NCBI GenBank assembly: GCA_964431205.1
Contig: CAYSIX010000090.1
Coordinates: forward strand, 1-14,822
DNA length: 14,822 bases
Reading direction: 5' to 3'
Origin: CAYSIX01 sp964431205
GTDB taxonomy: Bacteria > Planctomycetota > Phycisphaerae > Phycisphaerales > Phycisphaeraceae
The translations under genes and the position numbers were made by a program. The notes beneath the pieces are model-generated. The model worked only from the letters and a program-made list of their open reading frames with translations. It had not been told where the DNA came from and made no database searches. The stretch's first letter is position 1. Each line of letters begins with the position of its first letter. Of this stretch, positions 14,405-14,822 are shown piece after piece.

Positions 14405-14530
14405 ACGCCGGTCGATCGATTCGATAGCCCCAAAAGGACACGGGATGGGTGGGCGGCCGCGGCCGGTCACACCCTTTCGATCCTGTTTGCCCAATGTTGC
14501 TCGTTTTGCGCCTTTCTGAGTCTCGATACC
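14405..14530. other. Intergenic stretch with no recognised feature
   Basis: This 126-base segment after trpS is less GC-rich than its surroundings, with several T runs around 14473-14516. I see no reading frame, tRNA or clear promoter. A short GCGGCCGCGGCCGG palindrome-like patch at about 14453-14466 has no evident role. Confidence 0.4.
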
Positions 14531-14573
14531 ACGTCTTGGCCTGAATCCGCGATGTGGCGGCTTGACACCGAGG

Positions 14574-14700
14574 GATGCCACGGCTTGACCGGCAGGTCAA
14601 GCCGTGCCGAGGCGGTGGCGTGTTCGGACGCCGTGCGACGCGCGGATGCGTGATCGACGCCCTGGCTTCACGGCTTGGCTTGAAGCCAAGCCGTGGCATC
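14574..14700 (-). repeat. Palindromic repeat doublet B1, inverted relative to array A
   Basis: This 127-bp element runs from GATGCC to GGCATC. Its hairpins lie at 14579-14606 (12-bp arms CACGGCTTGACC, loop GGCA) and 14669-14695 (arms CACGGCTTGGCTT around a central G). The second is the exact reverse complement of the hairpin at 13125-13151. The first differs by one loop base from the reverse complement of that at 13051-13078. The 62-base spacer also aligns partly with the reversed spacer of array A (shared CGACGCGC, ATGC and ACGCC), as does the flank GGCATCGTC. Confidence 0.9.
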
Positions 14701-14762
14701 GTCTGGGAGGGCGCTCGGACGTCTTGACCTGATATCCGCGATGTGGCGGCTTGACACCGAGG

Positions 14763-14795
14763 GATGTCACGGCTTGACCGGCAGGTCAAGCCGTG
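14763..14795 (-). repeat. Palindrome B2 (first half of next doublet)
   Basis: A GATG-headed hairpin (arms at 14768-14795) is identical in arms and loop to that at 14579-14606, with one C to T change in the head (GATGTC). Its partner would lie beyond the window end. Confidence 0.85.
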
Positions 14796-14822
14796 CCGAG
14801 GCGGTGGCGTGTTCGGACGCCG

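Larger units (their letters stand above)
14531..14822 (+). repeat. ~189-bp tandem repeat array downstream of trpS, cut by window end
   Basis: A segment beginning ACGTCTTG at 14531 recurs at 14719. The two copies match almost exactly through the first hairpin and on to GGACGCCG (14633 and 14822), apart from about two substitutions and a one-base insertion. The second copy runs off the window, so the number of units is unknown. Confidence 0.88.

Noticed and set aside
13240..14427. Long open frame overlapping trpS and running through the repeat array
   Set aside because: It is in another frame of trpS, its N-terminal part is just translation of the palindromes, and trpS has complete synthetase motifs. 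Such repeat-derived frames are probably spurious.
12956..14822. Composite transposon carrying trpS
   Set aside because: The flanking elements are only about 128 bp, encode no transposase and are arrayed in tandem. No target-site duplication could be identified.

Overview
The window is a GC-rich bacterial chromosomal segment carrying ordinary housekeeping genes. The gene content suggests a member of the Planctomycetota, probably class Phycisphaerae. The clues are high GC, a much reduced rsmH–ftsL–ftsI remnant of the division/cell-wall cluster with a LysM protein inserted in it, and palindromic intergenic repeats. This placement is inference from gene content, not from a database match.

Layout, left to right. 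Position 1-58 (-) is the 5' part of tRNA-Leu(CAG) with a clear promoter. hslV (215-766, -) encodes the proteolytic subunit of the HslUV protease; no hslU is in view. Divergent from it, rsmH (860-1804), a membrane-anchored triple-LysM protein (1886-3166), a small FtsL-like protein (3169-3468) and the transpeptidase ftsI (3422-5296) read as one + strand operon for septal peptidoglycan and ribosome maturation. gcvT (5343-6476) follows with its own promoter. tRNA-Leu(UAG) (6528-6611, -) lies back to back with a GT-C-type membrane glycosyltransferase (6803-8200). Next is a pcrA/uvrD-type helicase (8287-10614) whose frame is broken by one in-frame TAG at 8947, then trpF (10695-11393), a secreted PHP-domain metallohydrolase (11560-12930) and trpS (13430-14404).

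trpS is bracketed by two arrays of palindromic repeats. The upstream array (12956-13337) is a 164-bp tandem repeat holding pairs of hairpins. The downstream array (14531-14822, running off the window) is a roughly 189-bp tandem repeat. The 128-bp hairpin pair of the downstream array is the upstream pair in reverse orientation. The organisation resembles REP/BIME elements.

A second recurring pattern is regulatory. Five genes with no visible Shine-Dalgarno sequence (hslV, rsmH, gcvT, the helicase gene, trpS) have a CTANNNT-type -10 element (CTATAAC in rsmH) ending only 6-8 bases before the start codon. This geometry predicts leaderless mRNAs. In contrast, the LysM gene, ftsI and the PHP gene have readable Shine-Dalgarno sequences.

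No phage, insertion sequence, CRISPR array or obvious defence locus is visible. The items most worth a second look are the inverted repeat arrays, the leaderless-promoter pattern, the amber codon in the helicase gene, and the rearranged division cluster.
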